The notes beneath the pieces are model-generated. The model saw only the letters and a program-made list of their open reading frames with translations, was not told where the DNA came from and made no database searches. Shown here one piece after another: positions 27,340 through 39,068 of a DNA stretch of 64,000 bases. Numbering within the stretch: the stretch's first letter is position 1; the number at the start of each line of letters is the position of its first letter. The stretch spans positions 4,340,001 through 4,404,000 of the forward strand of contig NZ_JACHMP010000001.1 in assembly GCF_014204985.1 (NCBI RefSeq). Reading direction: 5' to 3'. The position numbers and the translations under genes are program-made. This stretch comes from Streptosporangium becharense. Lineage in GTDB: Bacteria > Actinomycetota > Actinomycetes > Streptosporangiales > Streptosporangiaceae.

Positions 27340-28110
27340 ATGGATTCCGAAGAGCGTCCCCGGTACTTGCGCATAGCAGATGAACTACGTGCCCTCATCA
27401 CCTCGGGACAGCTGGCCGACGGGGATCGCCTGCCGTCCATCCCTGACATCGTCCGGAGATACCAGGTAGCAGACGGCACCGCCCGTGACGCGTTGCGTGC
27501 CCTCGTCTCTGAAGGGCTCGCAGTGGCCAAGCCCGGATCGGGCACATACGTGCGCACCCGGCCGCAGCTGCAACGTCTGGTCAGGGCCTGGTATCGCAAC
27601 CTGAAGGCGGGAAGCCCGTTCACGGCTGACATGGAACGTCAGGGCCGACGAGGTTCCTGGGACTACGATTCCCGCACGGTCCCGGCTCCGCCGGATGTCC
27701 GAGAACGTCTCGGTCTGGGGGAGCCCGACGGTGATCGGCCCGACGTCATGAGAACCGACTACACGTTCAAGGCCGACGGGCAGCCGGTCATGCTCTCTAC
27801 GAGTTGGGAGCCGCTGTCGCTCACGCGTGGGACACCTGTCGTCATGCCCGAGGAAGGCCCTCACGGTGGTCGCGGCGTGGTCGAGCGGATGCTGGCGATC
27901 GGTGTCACCGTTGACGGGTTCATCGAGACCGTCGGTGCCCGCCTTGGTACTGCGGAGGAGTGCACCCGGCTCCAGCAGCCGTCCGGTTCGGTGATGTTGA
28001 CGATCGACCGCCGTTATCCGGCCGGAGAGCGAGTCGTTGAGGTGGCTGACATTCTCCTGCCTGCGGACCTGTTCCAGCTCGTTTACTCCGGACCGACCGG
28101 CGAGGGATGA
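27340..28110 (+). CDS. GntR-family regulator (HutC/UTRA type)
   Basis: The 256-residue protein has an N-terminal winged helix (about 1-72; RYLRIADELRALITSGQLAD and the PGSGTYVRTRP end typical of GntR). The UTRA effector domain covers about 90-245 (VMRTDYTFKADGQPVMLSTS, GVTVDGFIETVGARLGTAEE). HutC-type GntR proteins sense small metabolites. ATG 27340 or GTG 27337 starts it, with no Shine-Dalgarno, so the mRNA may be leaderless. It may control itself and the divergent 119-residue gene. Confidence 0.9.
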   Translation: MDSEERPRYLRIADELRALITSGQLADGDRLPSIPDIVRRYQVADGTARDALRALVSEGLAVAKPGSGTYVRTRPQLQRLVRAWYRNLKAGSPFTADMERQGRRGSWDYDSRTVPAPPDVRERLGLGEPDGDRPDVMRTDYTFKADGQPVMLSTSWEPLSLTRGTPVVMPEEGPHGGRGVVERMLAIGVTVDGFIETVGARLGTAEECTRLQQPSGSVMLTIDRRYPAGERVVEVADILLPADLFQLVYSGPTGEG

Positions 28111-28218
28111 CCCGGGTGTCCGGGCCGCACACCCGTACAAGGGGTGGGGGACAGGCCCCGTGAGGCGGGGAGGGACGTGGGTCGCGGGGCGTGCCCGCCG
28201 GTGGTGCGGCCCCGCTCA

Positions 28219-28275
28219 GGGGACGGGGGTGCGGGACCGCGCGGTGTCCTCGCCGGTGGCGCGGTCCCGTCCCCG
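28219..28275. terminator. hairpin between convergent genes
   Basis: CGGGACCGCG (28232-28241) pairs with CGCGGTCCCG (28260-28269), with a competing GGGGACGGG/CCCGTCCCC pairing. It lies between the GntR and HelD gene ends and lacks a T run. Confidence 0.45.
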
Positions 28276-28281
28276 AGAGGG

Positions 28282-30306
28282 CTAGCGGAGCTGTTCGGGG
28301 AGATCCCTGGAGTGCACGACGGTCAGTGAGGTGACCGCGCGGGTCAGGACCACGTACAGGCGTGCCAGGCCGCGCGGTTCCGCCTCGACGATGTCGGCCG
28401 GTTCGACCACGATCACGTGGTCGTACTCCAGACCCTTGGCGAGGGTGGCCGGGACCACCAGGAGGCGGTGGTCCTCGACCGCGTCGGCGCTCAGCACCCG
28501 GTGGTCCAGGCCGGTCAGGGCCGCAGAGGCGGCGTTCACCCAGGCGTCGGGGACGATCACGCCGATCGAGCCCTCGCGGGAGAGCGCGTCCTGCGCCGCC
28601 CGTGCCAGGGAGTCGGCGAGGTCGGGTGTCCTGTGGACCGAGAGGGAGCCCGCGCCGGGACGCAGCGACCGGGGTGCGGCCAGGCCGGGGGCGACGGAGG
28701 GCAGCAGCCTCGCCGCGTAGTCGAGGACCTCCCGGGGCACGCGGAAACCCAGGGTGAGCTCGGTGACGGCGCCGTCCTCGAAGCCCAGGTGGGACAGGAC
28801 CTCCGTCCACGACCGGGCCGACCAGGGCGTGGTGCCCTGGGCCAGGTCGCCCAGGACGGTGGCCGATCCGGTGCGGCAGCGCCGCCCGAGGGCCCGCAGT
28901 TGCATCGCGGACAGGTCCTGCGCCTCGTCCACGACCAGGTGGCCGAGCACGGCGGTCCGCTCGATCAGGTCACCGAGCTCGTCCATCAGGGCACCGTCGG
29001 CCGCCGACCACTTCGCCGAGCGGAAGGACTTGGGCGGCTTGGCCCACAGCAGCAGAGACTGTTCCTCGGCGGTGAGGTCGTCCTTCGCGGCGGCGGCGAG
29101 GAACTCCGGGTCGCTGAACAGCCGGTGGAGCACCTGCTGGGGGGTCAGCTTGGGCCAGACCTGGTCGACGAGCTGCCGAACCGGCTTGGACCTGGCCACC
29201 GCGTCCTGCACCCGGTCGTCGGGCGATTCGCCCCGCTGCTCCATGCGGACGAGCACCATGTGCGCCAGGCGCTGGGCGAGCGCCGCGCGTCCGGGGCCGT
29301 AGCGGGTGGTGCCGCGCAGCGAGGCGACGATCTCCCGGACCTCATGGTCGGCGACCCGGTAGCGGTTGATCCCCTTGGTGAACAACAACCCCTCGGTGGG
29401 CTTGACGATGTGCATCCACAGCGCGCGCCGCAGCACCGCAACGAGCTTCGCGTCGCCCTTGACGGCGCTGACCGCGGGGTCCTCCGGCGCGGAGTACTCG
29501 CCCAGGAGCCCGGCGACGGTCGTCTGGTCCACCTTGACCTCGCCCAGCGCGGGGAGCACGGACGAGATGTAGGACAGGAACGCCCGGTTCGGTCCGACGA
29601 TCATGACGCCCGACCTGGCGAGCCGCTCGCGGTGGGTGAACAGCAGGTAGGCCGCCCGGTGCAGGCCGACGGCGGTCTTCCCGGTGCCGGGCGCCCCCTG
29701 GACGCACACGGTCCGGGTCAGTTCGGAGCGGACGATCTCGTCCTGGTCCGGCTGGATGGTGGCCACGATGTCGCGCATCGGGCCGGTACGCGGTCGCTCG
29801 ATCTCCTCGGTGAGGATCCGGCTCTGCCGCCCGGCGGCGGAACCGCCGTCGTCGAGACGCTCGTCCTCGTAGGCGGTCAGGTCGCCGCCGTGGTAACCGA
29901 ACCTGCGGCGCAGCGAGACGCCCATCGGGTCGGCCGGGCTGGCCTGGTAGAAGGCCCGGGAGATCGGGGCCCGCCAGTCGATCACCAGGGGCCGGCCGCG
30001 GTCGTCGTGGACATGCCGGCGCCCGACGTGGACGGTGGCCGGGAGGTCGTCGTCGCTCGCCCGGTCGAGGCGGCCGAAGAACAGCGGGGTGCCGGAGTGG
30101 TCGGCCAGCGCCGCCACCCGCTGGTCCAGCAGAGCCTGGAGGATCTGCTGGGAGACCCAGTCTCCGGCGGCGTCGGACGACAACGAGCCGGCGTGCTCCC
30201 GCATGGCGCGCAGCGCGGCCCGGGAGGCGGCCAGGTGCGCGCGTTCGGCGGCGAGGGTCTCCGCGGGGTCGTCGGTTATGTCGGGGGACAATTGATGTGC
30301 GGGCAC
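28282..30306 (-). CDS. HelD-type RNA polymerase-associated helicase
   Basis: The 674-residue superfamily 1 helicase is of the UvrD/HelD type. The N-terminal coiled coil (about 12-70) is the HelD arm that enters the RNA polymerase secondary channel. Walker A GAPGTGKT is at 204-211. VVDEAQDLSAMQLRAL is the Walker B/DEAQ box, and KGLEYDHVIVVEP lies near the end. HelD proteins free stalled RNA polymerase, and related HelR proteins give rifampicin resistance in Streptomyces. The GTG start at 30306 has GGGAGGCG upstream and gives the family N-terminus. The frame runs on upstream for 133 codons without homology. I see no rifamycin-associated element. Confidence 0.87.
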   Translation of the reverse strand: MPAHQLSPDITDDPAETLAAERAHLAASRAALRAMREHAGSLSSDAAGDWVSQQILQALLDQRVAALADHSGTPLFFGRLDRASDDDLPATVHVGRRHVHDDRGRPLVIDWRAPISRAFYQASPADPMGVSLRRRFGYHGGDLTAYEDERLDDGGSAAGRQSRILTEEIERPRTGPMRDIVATIQPDQDEIVRSELTRTVCVQGAPGTGKTAVGLHRAAYLLFTHRERLARSGVMIVGPNRAFLSYISSVLPALGEVKVDQTTVAGLLGEYSAPEDPAVSAVKGDAKLVAVLRRALWMHIVKPTEGLLFTKGINRYRVADHEVREIVASLRGTTRYGPGRAALAQRLAHMVLVRMEQRGESPDDRVQDAVARSKPVRQLVDQVWPKLTPQQVLHRLFSDPEFLAAAAKDDLTAEEQSLLLWAKPPKSFRSAKWSAADGALMDELGDLIERTAVLGHLVVDEAQDLSAMQLRALGRRCRTGSATVLGDLAQGTTPWSARSWTEVLSHLGFEDGAVTELTLGFRVPREVLDYAARLLPSVAPGLAAPRSLRPGAGSLSVHRTPDLADSLARAAQDALSREGSIGVIVPDAWVNAASAALTGLDHRVLSADAVEDHRLLVVPATLAKGLEYDHVIVVEPADIVEAEPRGLARLYVVLTRAVTSLTVVHSRDLPEQLR

Positions 30307-30840
30307 GTTGAAGCGCCTCCCATTCAATAAACGGAGGTGATGGTCATCCGGCAGCGAATCGACCAGCTTAGCGGCGTGCCGCGCATGCCTCAAAAGGATT
30401 GGCCCTCCGGCCGCGTCTCGCGGCGCCGGGGTCACCACGCCCGTACGGGCCTCTCCGGCCGTGCCGGTGGCCACCGGCACGGCGTACGGGGTGACCGGTC
30501 GCCTTCCGGGTTTCCCCGGAATTCGCGGGGACGCGGAGGCGCCGCGCCGCCCGGTGGCGGTGCGTCTCCCCACGGAGGGGTGTCGTGCTCGCCGCGTGTC
30601 CGGTCGCGGGCGATGACACCTGTCGCGGGCATTCACGCTGACCGTTGAGTGATCGTCCCGATACCCTACGTCATTCTGTTGCGAAACGGCAAAAAAGCAG
30701 GGCAAATCTGGTGACTCCCCCAGATCATAGGGGTATGTCGCCAGTGGCCTAGGGGCTAGCTAGGGGGTGGTTTCTTTGTCGAAAGCCTGCGGTATTTCGT
30801 GGACCTGACACAATTCGACGACGTGTTCGCCACGTGAGGC
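30307..30840. other. HelD upstream region and HelD-XPB spacer
   Basis: About 530 bp without a supported gene. The stretch 30660-30760 is AT-richer (CGGCAAAAAAGCAGGGCAAA) with CTAGGGGCTAGCTAGGGG repeats, a likely promoter zone for HelD. A leader of up to 350 nt would follow. Confidence 0.5.
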
Positions 30841-32487
30841 CTATTCCCCGGCGAGCACGTCGTCCGCGTCGATGATCTGGTACGCGTACCCCTGCTCGGC
30901 CAGGAACCGCTGACGGTGGGCGGCGAAGTCCTGATCGACCGTGTCACGGCTGACCACCGAGTAGAAGCGGGCCCCGCCACCGTCCGCCTTGGGCCGCAGC
31001 ACCCGGCCGAGCCGCTGCGCCTCCTCCTGACGTGACCCGAAGGTGCCCGACACCTGGATCGCCACCGCGGCCTCCGGCAGGTCGATGGAGAAGTTGGCGA
31101 CCTTCGAGACGACCAGCACCTGGATCTCCCGGTCGCGGAACGCCTGGAAGAGCCGCTCCCGCTCCTTGACCTTGGTCTCGCCCTTGATCACCGGCGCGTC
31201 CAGGTGGGCTCCCAGCTCGTCGAGCTGGTCGATGTACTGCCCGATGACCAGCACCTGCTCGTCCAGGTGACGACGGATCAGCGCCTCGGCCACCCGGGTC
31301 TTCGCCGGTGTGGTCGCGCAGAAGCGGTAGCGCTCCTCGGACTCGGCCATCGCGTAGGCCAGGCGCTCCTCGTCGGTCAGGGTCACCCGCACCTCCACGC
31401 AGTCGGCGGGGGCGATCCAGCCCTGGTTCTCCATCTCCTTCCAGGGGGCGTCGTAGCGCTTGGGACCGATCAGCGAGAACACGTCGCCCTCCCGGCCGTC
31501 CTCGCGCACGAGCGTCGCGGTCAGCCCCACCCGTCGCCGGGCCTGTAGGTCGGCGGTCATGCGGAAGATCGGCGCCGGCAGCAGATGCACCTCGTCGTAG
31601 ACGACCAGACCCCAGTCGCGGGCGTCGAACAGCTCCAGATGCCGGTAGGTGCCCTGCCTCCGGGTCGTCATCACCTGGTAGGTGGCGATGGTGACGGGCC
31701 GGATCTCCTTCTTGGTGCCCGTGTACTCGCCGATCTCGTTCTCGGTCAGCGAGGTGCGCCGCAGCAGCTCCTGCTTCCACTGGTGGGCCGAGACCGTGTT
31801 GGTCACCAGGATCAGCGTCGTCGCACTCGCCTTCGCCATCGCCGCCGCACCCACGATCGTCTTGCCCGCGCCGCAGGGCAGCACGACCACGCCTGAGCCG
31901 CCGTCCCAGAACGCCTCGGCCGCCTCCCGCTGGTAGGGGCGGAGTTTCCAGCCCTCCTCGGTGAGGGTGATCGGGTGGCGCTCGCCGTCGACGTAGCCGG
32001 CCAGGTCCTCGGCGGGCCAGCCCAGCTTGAGCAGGTGCTGCTTGATGTTCCCCCGCTCGCTCGGGTGCACCACCACGCCGTCGTCGCCCAGGCGCTCGCC
32101 GAGCAGCGGCTGGATCTTCTTCGAGCGCAGGACCTCCTCGAGCACGGCCCGGTCGGTGCTGGTCAGCACGAGCCCGTGGACGGGGTGTTTCTCCAGCCTG
32201 AGCCTGCCGTAGCGGGCCATGGTCTCGGCGACGTCGACCAGCAGCGCCTGCGGCACGGGGTAGCGGCTGTAGCCGATCAACGCGTCGACCGCCTGCTCGG
32301 CGTCGTGCCCGGCGGCCCGCGCGTTCCACAGCGCCAGCGGGGTGATCCGGTACGTGTGCACGTGCTCGGGTGCCCGCTCCAACTCGGCGAACGGCGCGAT
32401 CGCCTTGCGGCACTCACCGGCCAGCTCGTGATCCACTTCGAGCAGCAGGGTCTTGTCCGATTGGACGATCAGTGGTCCGTCAGTCAA
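30841..32487 (-). CDS. XPB-type DNA repair helicase
   Basis: The 548-residue superfamily 2 helicase resembles bacterial XPB/ERCC3 (Rad25). The N-terminal region has a damage-recognition-like part (about 60-175). Walker A CGAGKT is at 205-210, and the DEVH box at 298-301 is in VVYDEVHLLPAP. The second RecA domain ends in SRQEEAQRLGRVLRPK. XPB opens DNA 3' to 5' and acts in nucleotide excision repair with a nuclease such as Bax1 in archaea; no such nuclease is adjacent here. It lies upstream of HelD on the same strand, about 530 bp away. Confidence 0.94.
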   Translation of the reverse strand: MTDGPLIVQSDKTLLLEVDHELAGECRKAIAPFAELERAPEHVHTYRITPLALWNARAAGHDAEQAVDALIGYSRYPVPQALLVDVAETMARYGRLRLEKHPVHGLVLTSTDRAVLEEVLRSKKIQPLLGERLGDDGVVVHPSERGNIKQHLLKLGWPAEDLAGYVDGERHPITLTEEGWKLRPYQREAAEAFWDGGSGVVVLPCGAGKTIVGAAAMAKASATTLILVTNTVSAHQWKQELLRRTSLTENEIGEYTGTKKEIRPVTIATYQVMTTRRQGTYRHLELFDARDWGLVVYDEVHLLPAPIFRMTADLQARRRVGLTATLVREDGREGDVFSLIGPKRYDAPWKEMENQGWIAPADCVEVRVTLTDEERLAYAMAESEERYRFCATTPAKTRVAEALIRRHLDEQVLVIGQYIDQLDELGAHLDAPVIKGETKVKERERLFQAFRDREIQVLVVSKVANFSIDLPEAAVAIQVSGTFGSRQEEAQRLGRVLRPKADGGGARFYSVVSRDTVDQDFAAHRQRFLAEQGYAYQIIDADDVLAGE

Positions 32488-32637
32488 AGACTTCTCCCTC
32501 GGTTACGGCCGGTGAGCCCATGCTCGCACCGGTGCGGGCCCCTCAGGGGCGTCCGTCATCCGCCGGGCATCCGTCGTCCGCCCGGCCCTGGATGCAACGC
32601 CGGTGGGAGCCCGGGAAATCCCGGCGGGCGGCCGGGG

Positions 32638-33312
32638 TCAGACGGAGGCGCTGCTGATGCCCAGGAAGACGATGCCCAGGATGCCCAGGACGAGCAGTGC
32701 GACGTTGGCGGCGATGCTGATCCAGGTCCACTTCAGCAGGGACCTGGCAGTCCTGACGTCGGTGTCGACCTTGCCCAGCGCGATGGCGGACAGGATGACG
32801 CCGACGGTGCCGCCGAAGCTCACGAAGCAGCTCAGCGCCATGATGATGCTGATGACCAGGGCGACGATCGCGTGGGTTCTGGTGCCCTCGTCGCCGTGCT
32901 GGGGCGGGTGGCCCGGTGCGTACCCCTGCCCGTGGTACGGCTGGTCGTACACTCCGGGCTCGCCGTATCCCCGGCCGTAGTCGGCCGGGTAGCCGCCGGT
33001 CTGGTTGTGCGGCGCCGGGTAGCCCTGCTGCGGCTGCTCGTAACCGTAGGGCCGCTGGCCGTGCCCGGAAGACGGGTCATGGCCGGGAGACTGACCGTAA
33101 GGGGCATGCCCGGAAGGCTGGCCGTACCCGGAGGACGGGTCGTACCCGGAGGGCCGGGCGTAAGGGTCATGCCCGGAGGGCTGGCCGTATCCGGCGGGCT
33201 GCGTGTCTCCGGCGGGCCGGCCGTACCCCGGGGACTGGCCCGGACCCGTGCCGTAGGGGCTCTTCCAGTCGTCCGGGTTCGTGCTGGGACCTTCGGGGTA
33301 ACCGCTGCTCAC
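32638..33312 (-). CDS. DUF4190 membrane protein with Pro/Gly/Tyr/Gln-rich N-terminus
   Basis: The 224-residue product has about 140 residues of GYGQPSGHDPY-like repeats. The C-terminal DUF4190 part follows (about 142-220; THAIVALVISIIMALSCFVS, GVILSAIALGKVD, two membrane spans and ALLVLGILGIVFLGI). The low-complexity part is probably cytoplasmic and disordered. I use the GTG at 33312, preceded by GGAAGTGAG. It sits between the XPB and WYL genes on the same strand. Confidence 0.85.
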   Translation of the reverse strand: MSSGYPEGPSTNPDDWKSPYGTGPGQSPGYGRPAGDTQPAGYGQPSGHDPYARPSGYDPSSGYGQPSGHAPYGQSPGHDPSSGHGQRPYGYEQPQQGYPAPHNQTGGYPADYGRGYGEPGVYDQPYHGQGYAPGHPPQHGDEGTRTHAIVALVISIIMALSCFVSFGGTVGVILSAIALGKVDTDVRTARSLLKWTWISIAANVALLVLGILGIVFLGISSASV

Positions 33313-33570
33313 TGTGGATCGTCTCACTTCCGGGGCTCGCAACATCAACACATATCACGATATGGGGCGTTGAGTCCGTACCGTGGGCGAACAGACCGGG
33401 CCGCGTACCCGGCGGGCCACGCGAGGCCGGAGGGACCCTCACACCTCGACGGACGCCGAGCCCACCGGTGTGCCGGCCATGCTCATGACGGAGTGATCCC
33501 GGCTTCGAGGTTACCCCGTGACTCCCGCCCGAGCGCGTCCGTCCGGCCCTCCGCGTGGCCCGGCGAGCCC

Positions 33571-35976
<2,406 letters not shown>

Positions 35977-36098
35977 TTCGTCAATGGTAGGAGGCTTGAC
36001 CGACATCGTGTGGCGAGGGGGAATCCCGCGATCATGTGATCGGCCGTGAATGCGGGAATGGGTCACAGGCAAGGCGATGCCGAGAGAGGATGGCAAGC

Positions 36099-37400
36099 GT
36101 GACCGAGCGTGCCGACCAGCTCGTCCTGGACTACGTCAACAAGGCGGCCGACGCCGCCCACGGTGTGCTGCACCCGAGGCAGCGCATCGACTTCGTGGCC
36201 AGGCTGCGTGAACGCATCGACACCGAACGCGCCGGGTTGGACGACCCGGCCGCGGTGGCGGAGCTGCTGACGAGGTTGGGTGACCCGGCCGCGCTGGTGC
36301 GGCGTGAGCTGCGGGGTCTCACCGGTGTGACGGTCCCCCGGCCGGGTGGTCCCCTCGCGGCCCCGGTTCCCGACGGCGCCGGCCCCCCGCCACCCCACGA
36401 CCCCTCCGCGGACGACCCGGGCACGTCGGCGCCGCACCGGTCCATGCGAGGCCACCCCTACGCCTCCCCGGGTGACCGGGAAACGGAGGCGCAGGTGCCC
36501 GCTCCCAGGCCGGAAGCGGCACCGAGCGGCCCCGTCGATTCCGGGAAGGGGAGCACGGGGACGGACGGGGCCGGAAGTGCCGGGACGGATGGATCTGAGA
36601 TCGGGTCCGGGGGTGCCGGGGCAGCCGGGGCGGAGCGGGCGGACGGTCCTGGAAGTGCCGGAGCGGACGGGCCTGGAAGTGCCGAGGCAGGCGGGCCCGA
36701 GATCGCGGTTGGAAGCGCCGGGACGGACGGGCCCGACGGCGGATCCGGGGGTGCCGGGGCAGCCGGGCCTGACGGTGGGGCCGAGGGTGCCGAGGCGGAC
36801 GGGCCCGAGGTCGTGGCCGGGGCGTCTCCGGAGAAGCGGGGGAGCGGCGCGTCCCAGCGAGCGATGCCGCCCGGCGTGGCTCAGGGAATGCGGGAGGCGG
36901 AGGCGTTACTGGCCAGGAAGCGGGCCAGACGGCAGGCGCGGGGGCGGGCCGACCGGCCGGGCCTCCGGACGCCGAGGCCCCGGCCGGACGTCGTCCCCGG
37001 CGAGAGCGACGCCCGGTCGGTCCTGCGCGGCCATCCGCGTGAGACGGTGGCGATGGCCCTGCTCGCCCTGGCCGGACTGCTCATCCCCTTCCCCTTCGCG
37101 CCGATCGCGATCTTCCAGATCCCGGTGCTGGTCTGGGCGGTCGCGGCGCTCGTGGTGACGTTCTGCGAGACCTGGCATACCTCCGACAAGGTGTTCGCGG
37201 TGGCCACCCCTATCGTCGGCTACACCCTCGGCGGTGCCGTGGTCGCCGTCATCCGCTCCCGCGACGACTTCAGCCGGGTCATCGACGAGTTCTTCGCGAT
37301 CAGCGGGCTGATGTTCGCGCTGGGGGCGGCATGGGGCGTCTTCTGGCTGGCGTACCGCCTGCTCAACCCGCCCGCTCGGACGGACCGGCGTCTGCGTTGA
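36099..37400 (+). CDS. HAAS-domain membrane protein with long Gly/Ala/Asp-rich linker
   Basis: The 433-residue product has an N-terminal HAAS-type signalling helix bundle (about 3-80; YVNKAADAAHGVLHPRQRID, VAELLTRLGDPAALV). About 180 residues of Asp/Gly/Ala/Ser repeats follow (GSAGTDGPDGGSGGAG-like units, about 105-270). The C-terminal quarter has four membrane spans. HAAS proteins often pair with PadR repressors, but none is adjacent. I prefer GTG 36099 over ATG 36090 because GAGAGAGG lies at a good distance before it. It is divergent from the WYL gene. Confidence 0.82.
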   Translation: MTERADQLVLDYVNKAADAAHGVLHPRQRIDFVARLRERIDTERAGLDDPAAVAELLTRLGDPAALVRRELRGLTGVTVPRPGGPLAAPVPDGAGPPPPHDPSADDPGTSAPHRSMRGHPYASPGDRETEAQVPAPRPEAAPSGPVDSGKGSTGTDGAGSAGTDGSEIGSGGAGAAGAERADGPGSAGADGPGSAEAGGPEIAVGSAGTDGPDGGSGGAGAAGPDGGAEGAEADGPEVVAGASPEKRGSGASQRAMPPGVAQGMREAEALLARKRARRQARGRADRPGLRTPRPRPDVVPGESDARSVLRGHPRETVAMALLALAGLLIPFPFAPIAIFQIPVLVWAVAALVVTFCETWHTSDKVFAVATPIVGYTLGGAVVAVIRSRDDFSRVIDEFFAISGLMFALGAAWGVFWLAYRLLNPPARTDRRLR

Positions 37401-37417
37401 TCCCGCCTCTCTGCCGC

Positions 37418-38041
37418 TCAGGGGATCGTCTGGGCGACCGGCCTGGGGAGCAGGCCGAGTGCGAGGCTCACCCAGGCGGCGACGAAGCGATCGCGCTCCG
37501 CGCCGGCGGGGGCCTCGCCCACGGTCTCCTCGGACAGCCGGTAGTGCACCACCGCCCCGCCGAGCACGGCGCTGATCGCCGGCCAGTCGGCGTCGGCCCC
37601 GGCGTATTCCGGCTGAGCCCGGAACCACAGGGCGATCGCGTCGAACATGGGCTGCAGCAGCCCTTCCCGGACGATCGCCACCAGTTCGGGGAACTGGCTC
37701 AGGTCGCGGAAGAAGACACGGGTCAGCTCGTTCTCCTCGCGGACCTTGGCCAGCCCGGCCCTGCAGAGGCGGACCAGCCGCTCCTCGATGCCGGTCGAGG
37801 TGTCGACGGTGGTGTTCTCCGCCAGGGTCTCGGCGATCTGCGACCGGGTCCTGGCGGCATGCTCGTTGATCGCCGCAGCCAGGACCTCGTATTTGGACTT
37901 GAAGTGCCGGTAGAGTCCGCCGGCTCCCGGCGACAGCCCGGAGGCGGCCTCGATCTCGGCCACCGAGGTTGCCGAGTAGCCCCGTTCGGCGAACAGGCGC
38001 AGGGCCTCGTCGATGATCCGGTCACGCGTCGATCTGGTCAT
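37418..38041 (-). CDS. TetR-family transcriptional regulator
   Basis: The 207-residue protein has an N-terminal helix-turn-helix (about 8-55; DRIIDEALRLFAERGYSAT, SGLSPGAGGLYRHFKSKYEV) and an all-helical ligand domain. No obvious target gene shares its promoter; the next gene on the right is a HAD phosphatase about 310 bp away. The ligand is unknown. It is convergent with the HAAS gene, separated by 17 bp. Confidence 0.94.
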   Translation of the reverse strand: MTRSTRDRIIDEALRLFAERGYSATSVAEIEAASGLSPGAGGLYRHFKSKYEVLAAAINEHAARTRSQIAETLAENTTVDTSTGIEERLVRLCRAGLAKVREENELTRVFFRDLSQFPELVAIVREGLLQPMFDAIALWFRAQPEYAGADADWPAISAVLGGAVVHYRLSEETVGEAPAGAERDRFVAAWVSLALGLLPRPVAQTIP

Positions 38042-38351
38042 TTCTCTACCGATACCTCCACCATGACCCTATCCAGTGCCGAACCCGCCAGGTCACGGCG
38101 TGCCGGGTCGCCCGCAGGCCGCCCGGTCGCCCGCGGGCCGTCGGCCGCCCACGGGCGGGGAGACGGTCTGGAAGCCATGCCGAGGCGGCCGGTCGCCCTC
38201 GCGGCGGGTGGACCCTTCCGCGGAGGGCGACACAGTGGGTGATCTGACGGACAACGATGGCGATTACCGATGTTCATGCGGATTTGGCATTCTTTGAGGG
38301 CCTCTCGGAGAATTGTCTCCGCGTAGCGGACAAGGAGCGGTGAGTAATCCG

Positions 38352-38969
38352 ATGGATTCGGTGGGGTTCGACCTCGATCTGACGCTTGCGGACACGCGCG
38401 CGGGCATCGCAGCCGTCTACGACGAACTGTCAGTGCGTCTCGGCGTGCACATCGACAGCGCCGCCGTGGTGGCCCGGCTGGGCCCGCCGCTGGAGTGGGA
38501 GCTGGCCAACTGGCTGCCCGCCGCGGAGATCCCCGCGGCGGCCGACACCTACCGTGCGCTCTACCCCTCGATCGCCGTGCCGCTCACCACCCTCATGCCC
38601 GGTGCCCGTGAGGCCGTCGAGGCCGTGCGCCGGGCCGGCGGCAGGGTCACCGTGGTGACCGGGAAGAACACCAACGACGCGGTGACCACGGTCGAGTTCC
38701 TCGGCCTGGAGGTCGACGAGGTCGCCGGATCGGTCTTCGGGGCGGAGAAGGGCCCGGCCCTCGCGGCCTTCGGCGCCGCCGCGTACGTCGGAGATCACGT
38801 CGCGGACATCGAGGCGGCGCGGGCGGGGGGCGTCGTCAGCGTGGCGGTGGCGACGGGTGGTTATCCGGCGGGAGATCTCCGCGATTACGGGGCGGACGTG
38901 ATCCTGGGCGATCTCACGGAGTTCGCCGAATGGTTCGACGGCTGGCGTACTCCCGCCGCGGTTGTGTAA
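38352..38969 (+). CDS. HAD-superfamily hydrolase
   Basis: The 205-residue phosphoglycolate-phosphatase-like HAD enzyme has motif I GFDLDLTLADT (Asp7, Asp9), motif II VTVVTGKNTN, and motif IV YVGDHVADIEAA. A helical cap covers about 20-75. ATG 38352 or GTG 38340 starts it; AAGGAG at 38332 favours a start near there. It lies 100 bp upstream of a cold-shock gene on the same strand. The substrate cannot be read from sequence. Confidence 0.9.
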   Translation: MDSVGFDLDLTLADTRAGIAAVYDELSVRLGVHIDSAAVVARLGPPLEWELANWLPAAEIPAAADTYRALYPSIAVPLTTLMPGAREAVEAVRRAGGRVTVVTGKNTNDAVTTVEFLGLEVDEVAGSVFGAEKGPALAAFGAAAYVGDHVADIEAARAGGVVSVAVATGGYPAGDLRDYGADVILGDLTEFAEWFDGWRTPAAVV

Positions 38970-39068
38970 CTCGCTTAATTAGGGCCCCAATACACGGTCG
39001 CTCTCGGCGCTCGCTGGGCATAACCTACATCCATTCCTTTTCACGACAGTCTGAACGAGGTCACCCCT

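Noticed and set aside
26446-28110. Integrative element or prophage suggested by GntR plus small unknown genes
   Set aside because: No integrase, attachment site, tRNA, replication or transfer gene is present; a plain regulator/target pair explains it.
30307-30705. 133-codon N-terminal extension of HelD
   Set aside because: No homology, and a good GGGAGGCG precedes the GTG at 30306.
30307-30760. Rifamycin-associated element before HelD
   Set aside because: Looked for a long GGGGCTTGC-type inverted repeat; only CTAGGGG/CTAGCTAG repeats are present.
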